Assembly (NCBI GenBank): GCA_024281675.1 | Contig: JAMXAG010000001.1 | Coordinates: 372,001 to 436,000 of the forward strand | Direction of reading: 5' to 3' | DNA: 64,000 nucleotides | Source of the DNA: Nitrosomonas sp. | GTDB taxonomy: Bacteria; Pseudomonadota; Gammaproteobacteria; Burkholderiales; Nitrosomonadaceae | In this document: positions 61,530-64,000 of the stretch, piece after piece | Layout: every line of letters begins with the position of its first letter | Numbering within the stretch: the first letter of the stretch is position 1 | The notes under the pieces: generated by a model | What the model was told of the DNA's origin: nothing | What the model saw: only the letters and a program-made list of their open reading frames with translations | Databases searched by the model: none | Made by a program: the position numbers and the translations under genes

Positions 61530-63041
61530 ATGACTCAGGAAGATTCTTCACTCGTTATTCAGGACGAGAACCAAATTATTGCCGAGCGGCGTGCTAAGTT
61601 GACCGAGCTACGAGGAGTAGGCAATGCTTTTCCGAACACTTTTCGACGTGAGCATTTAGCGGCTAAGCTGCATCACCAGTTTGATGACTATGCTAAGGAA
61701 CGACTTGAAGCAGAGGTTGTTGCGGTTAAAGTGGCGGGGCGCATGGTGCTTAAACGCGTGATGGGAAAAGCCAGTTTTGCAACGATCCAAGACATGAGCG
61801 GCAGGATTCAATTGTACATTTCCGATGACCATACTGGTGCAGGTGTGCATTTGGTTTTTAAACAGCATGATTTGGGTGATATTTTAGGTGCACAAGGCAC
61901 TTTGTTTAAAACCAAAACCGGAGAATTGTCGATTCGTGTGACACACCTGGAGCTTCTGACAAAGTCATTACGTCCGTTACCAGAAAAATTCCACGGCTTG
62001 ATTGATCAAGAGCAAAAGTACCGCCAGCGCTATCTGGATTTGATTACCAATGAAGCAGCACGTAAAACTTTCACGATACGCTCGAAAGTGATTCAAGTCA
62101 TTCGTGAATTCTTGGTTGCGCGTGAATATCTGGAAGTCGAAACGCCGATGATGCATTCGATTCCGGGCGGTGCTTCAGCGCGACCTTTTGCTACGCACCA
62201 TAATGCTTTAGATATGGAGCTTTATTTGCGTATTGCGCCTGAGTTATATCTCAAGCGCTTGGTGGTGGGTGGTATGGAGAAAGTGTTTGAAATCAACCGT
62301 AATTTTCGTAATGAAGGTATCTCTACCCGACATAATCCGGAATTTACGATGTTGGAATTCTATGAAGCCTATCAAGACTTTACTTACTTGATGGATTTGA
62401 CTGAACAAATGTTTGCGGATGTCGCACAGAAAGTCCTGGGTACTCTGCAAATGACTTACCAAGGAAAAACCATCGACTTGTCAAAACGTTTTTTGCGGTT
62501 GACGATTACACAGGCGATTCAGAAATTTCATCCGAGTTATACCGATGCGCAGCTTTGCGATCGAGGTTTTTTAATCGACACATTGGAATCGCTGAGTGTT
62601 CATTACAATAGCAACGATGGCATTGGTGGGCTGCAACTGTCGTTGTTTGATGAGACTACTGAGCATTTGCTGTTTGAGCCGACGTTTATTGTTGATTATC
62701 CGGCAGAAGTCTCGCCGTTGGCGCGACGTAACGATAGCAATGCAGATATTACTGACCGTTTTGAACTGTATATTGCCGGACGTGAAATTGCCAATGGTTT
62801 CTCTGAATTGAACGATCCAGAGGATCAAGCCGCGCGTTTCCTAGAACAAGTGAAAGCTAAAGACGCCGGTGATACTGAAGCGATGCACTATGATTCTGAT
62901 TACATCCGCGCGTTGGAATATGGTTTGCCACCAACGGCTGGAGAGGGTATTGGTATTGACCGTTTAGTAATGTTATTGACGGATAGCCCGAGTATTCGTG
63001 ATGTCATTTTGTTTCCACAGTTACGACGTGAGGATGGATGA
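61530..63041 (+). CDS. lysS: Lysyl-tRNA synthetase (class II)
   Basis: Charges tRNA-Lys in the cytoplasm. The 503-residue protein has an N-terminal OB-fold anticodon domain ([23 protein letters not shown]) and the class II catalytic core: motif 1 around [15 protein letters not shown], motif 2 [18 protein letters not shown], and motif 3 [21 protein letters not shown] at the C-terminus. Length is typical. It converges on the HAD gene, with 11 bases between the two stop codons and no visible terminator. Confidence 0.98.
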   Translation: MTQEDSSLVIQDENQIIAERRAKLTELRGVGNAFPNTFRREHLAAKLHHQFDDYAKERLEAEVVAVKVAGRMVLKRVMGKASFATIQDMSGRIQLYISDDHTGAGVHLVFKQHDLGDILGAQGTLFKTKTGELSIRVTHLELLTKSLRPLPEKFHGLIDQEQKYRQRYLDLITNEAARKTFTIRSKVIQVIREFLVAREYLEVETPMMHSIPGGASARPFATHHNALDMELYLRIAPELYLKRLVVGGMEKVFEINRNFRNEGISTRHNPEFTMLEFYEAYQDFTYLMDLTEQMFADVAQKVLGTLQMTYQGKTIDLSKRFLRLTITQAIQKFHPSYTDAQLCDRGFLIDTLESLSVHYNSNDGIGGLQLSLFDETTEHLLFEPTFIVDYPAEVSPLARRNDSNADITDRFELYIAGREIANGFSELNDPEDQAARFLEQVKAKDAGDTEAMHYDSDYIRALEYGLPPTAGEGIGIDRLVMLLTDSPSIRDVILFPQLRREDG

Positions 63042-63052
63042 TGTTGCTGTTA

Positions 63053-63715
63053 CTAGCGTAAACTGATGATCGACCAATTATTTCTTTCCGCATGGTTTTT
63101 GAGTGTGACATCCGGATCCACTGCGACCGGATGTGTGACTTTACTCATGAGTGGCAAATCGTTGAGAGAATCGCTATAAAACCAACTACGCAGAAACGAC
63201 AACCATGTTAGATTGTGCTCGTCGAGCCATTTTTCCAGTCGTTCGATTTTTCCTTCCCGAAACGAAGGTGTGCCTGTAATCCTACCGGTGAACTCGCCTT
63301 CTTTCTGTTCCGGCTCAGTTGCAATCAGATGATCGATTCCGAATAATTGCGCAATTGGTGCAGTGACAAAGCTGTTAGTAGCGGTAATGATAATGCACAG
63401 ATCGCCATCCAATTGGTGCCTTTCGATCAAAGAACGTGCACCGGGAGCAATAATCGGCATAATTTTTTTCTGAACGAATTCGCTGCGCCAAGCTTCCAGT
63501 TGAGCGCGTGGATGACGTGCCAGTGGTTTGAGTTGAAAGTCTAGGAATTCATGGATGTCTAATGTGCCAGCTTTGTATTGCTCGTAAAACTCGATGTTTT
63601 TTGCTTCGTGTAATTCGCGATCTAGTACTTTTTTTGTAATCAGGAATTGTGCCCATTGAAAATCGCTATCTCCCGCAATAAGGGTGTTATCCAAATCAAA
63701 TAATGCTAAGTTCAT
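63053..63715 (-). CDS. HAD-IB family phosphatase (SerB-like)
   Basis: A 220-residue haloacid dehalogenase-type hydrolase. Motif I is FDLDNTL (nucleophile Asp7, acid/base Asp9); motif II lies in CIIITATNSFVTAPIAQLFG; motif III and IV correspond to the GKIERLEKWLDEH lysine and YSDSLNDLPLMSKV. This subfamily includes phosphoserine phosphatase and small-molecule phosphatases; the cap region (FYEQYKAGTLDIHEFLDFQLKPL) is of the HAD-IB type. The substrate cannot be told. Its ATG overlaps the stop codon of the hda-like gene by four bases. Confidence 0.93.
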   Translation of the reverse strand: MNLALFDLDNTLIAGDSDFQWAQFLITKKVLDRELHEAKNIEFYEQYKAGTLDIHEFLDFQLKPLARHPRAQLEAWRSEFVQKKIMPIIAPGARSLIERHQLDGDLCIIITATNSFVTAPIAQLFGIDHLIATEPEQKEGEFTGRITGTPSFREGKIERLEKWLDEHNLTWLSFLRSWFYSDSLNDLPLMSKVTHPVAVDPDVTLKNHAERNNWSIISLR

Positions 63716-64000
63716 GAAGATACCTGTAATAATTCTCGTAATAAAGGAACTGTAATATGGCGCTGGTTCGCAAGTGAGTAGCGATCCAATGCATCAATAA
63801 TCATCATCAGCGATGATAGATCACGCCGACCATGCTGCAACAAGTATAGGCAAACGTCTTGCGATAAATTGAAGCCGCTATTTGTAGCGTGCTTTTTCAA
63901 TGCGTGTATTTTTTCCTCTTCATTCAGATCGTGCACTTGATAGACTAAGCCCCATCCCAGGCGCGTTACCAAGTCTTGTCGCATATCCAAATATTTTGGC
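63712..64000 (-). CDS. hda: DnaA-related Hda-like protein, cut by right window edge
   Basis: Only the C-terminal 95 or so residues are visible; the frame stays open to the right edge (PKYLDMRQDLVTRLGWG). These are the lid-domain helices of an AAA+ ATPase of the DnaA/Hda group (LVTRLGWGLVYQV, DVCLYLLQHGRRDLSSLMMIIDALDRYSL, then PLLRELL at the end). There is no DnaA-type DNA-binding domain IV after it, which fits Hda. Hda stimulates DnaA-ATP hydrolysis after replication starts. Coupled to the HAD gene by ATGA. Confidence 0.88.
   Translation of the reverse strand, partial: PKYLDMRQDLVTRLGWGLVYQVHDLNEEEKIHALKKHATNSGFNLSQDVCLYLLQHGRRDLSSLMMIIDALDRYSLANQRHITVPLLRELLQVSS

Overview
The window is a stretch of a moderately AT-rich Gram-negative chromosome. 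Gene content and order (divergent metG/apbC, nadK-recN beside hrcA, atpIBEFHAGDC-glmU-glmS, thiS-thiG-trmB, a beta-type general porin, an Hda paralogue next to a HAD phosphatase) point to a betaproteobacterium. The proteins look most like Nitrosomonadaceae (Nitrosomonas-like), but no ammonia-oxidation gene lies here to prove that. I saw no tRNA, rRNA or CRISPR array.

Layout. 0-12 kb: a cut DUF533 gene, a zinc metallopeptidase, a glutathione peroxidase, YggS, MetRS and ApbC/Mrp (divergent), Dcd, an ornithine decarboxylase with a possible 21-codon leader peptide, folA-thyA, and an MDR oxidoreductase. 12-16 kb: an ArsR-type repressor of the persulfide-sensor kind, a membrane-fused spermidine-synthase-like protein, and an RTX calcium-binding protein. 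16-32 kb: recN-nadK, hrcA, hemH, the complete F1Fo ATP synthase operon with a good promoter and terminator, then glmU and glmS. An 0.8 kb gene-free gap follows.

32.7-45.1 kb: the most unusual part. Seven same-strand genes encode a small unknown protein, a membrane protein built from two similar halves, a DyP-type peroxidase, a catalase-related haem protein with the Thr-His distal pair known from allene oxide synthases, a large two-haem cytochrome c lipoprotein, a GMC flavoenzyme, and a cyclooxygenase/alpha-dioxygenase-like haem lipoprotein that keeps the catalytic Tyr and both haem His. A dioxygenase paired with a catalase-related protein is the known logic of a fatty-acid hydroperoxide (oxylipin) pathway. 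The other members make this look like an undescribed multi-haem lipid-oxidation system.

45-54 kb: DoxX and pirin genes divergent from a LysR regulator, a VOC protein, thiS-thiG-trmB, several small membrane or secreted proteins, and an Lpp-like lipoprotein convergent with an L,D-transpeptidase of the kind that anchors such lipoproteins to peptidoglycan. 54.4-57.1 kb: a nested transposon, an IS1595-family element (8-bp target duplication) split by an IS21-family element (4-bp target duplication) whose istA carries a nonsense codon. A decayed IS481-type transposase follows. 58-64 kb: a porin with a perfect FNR box upstream, small membrane and lipoproteins, lysS, a HAD phosphatase, and an hda-like gene cut by the right edge.
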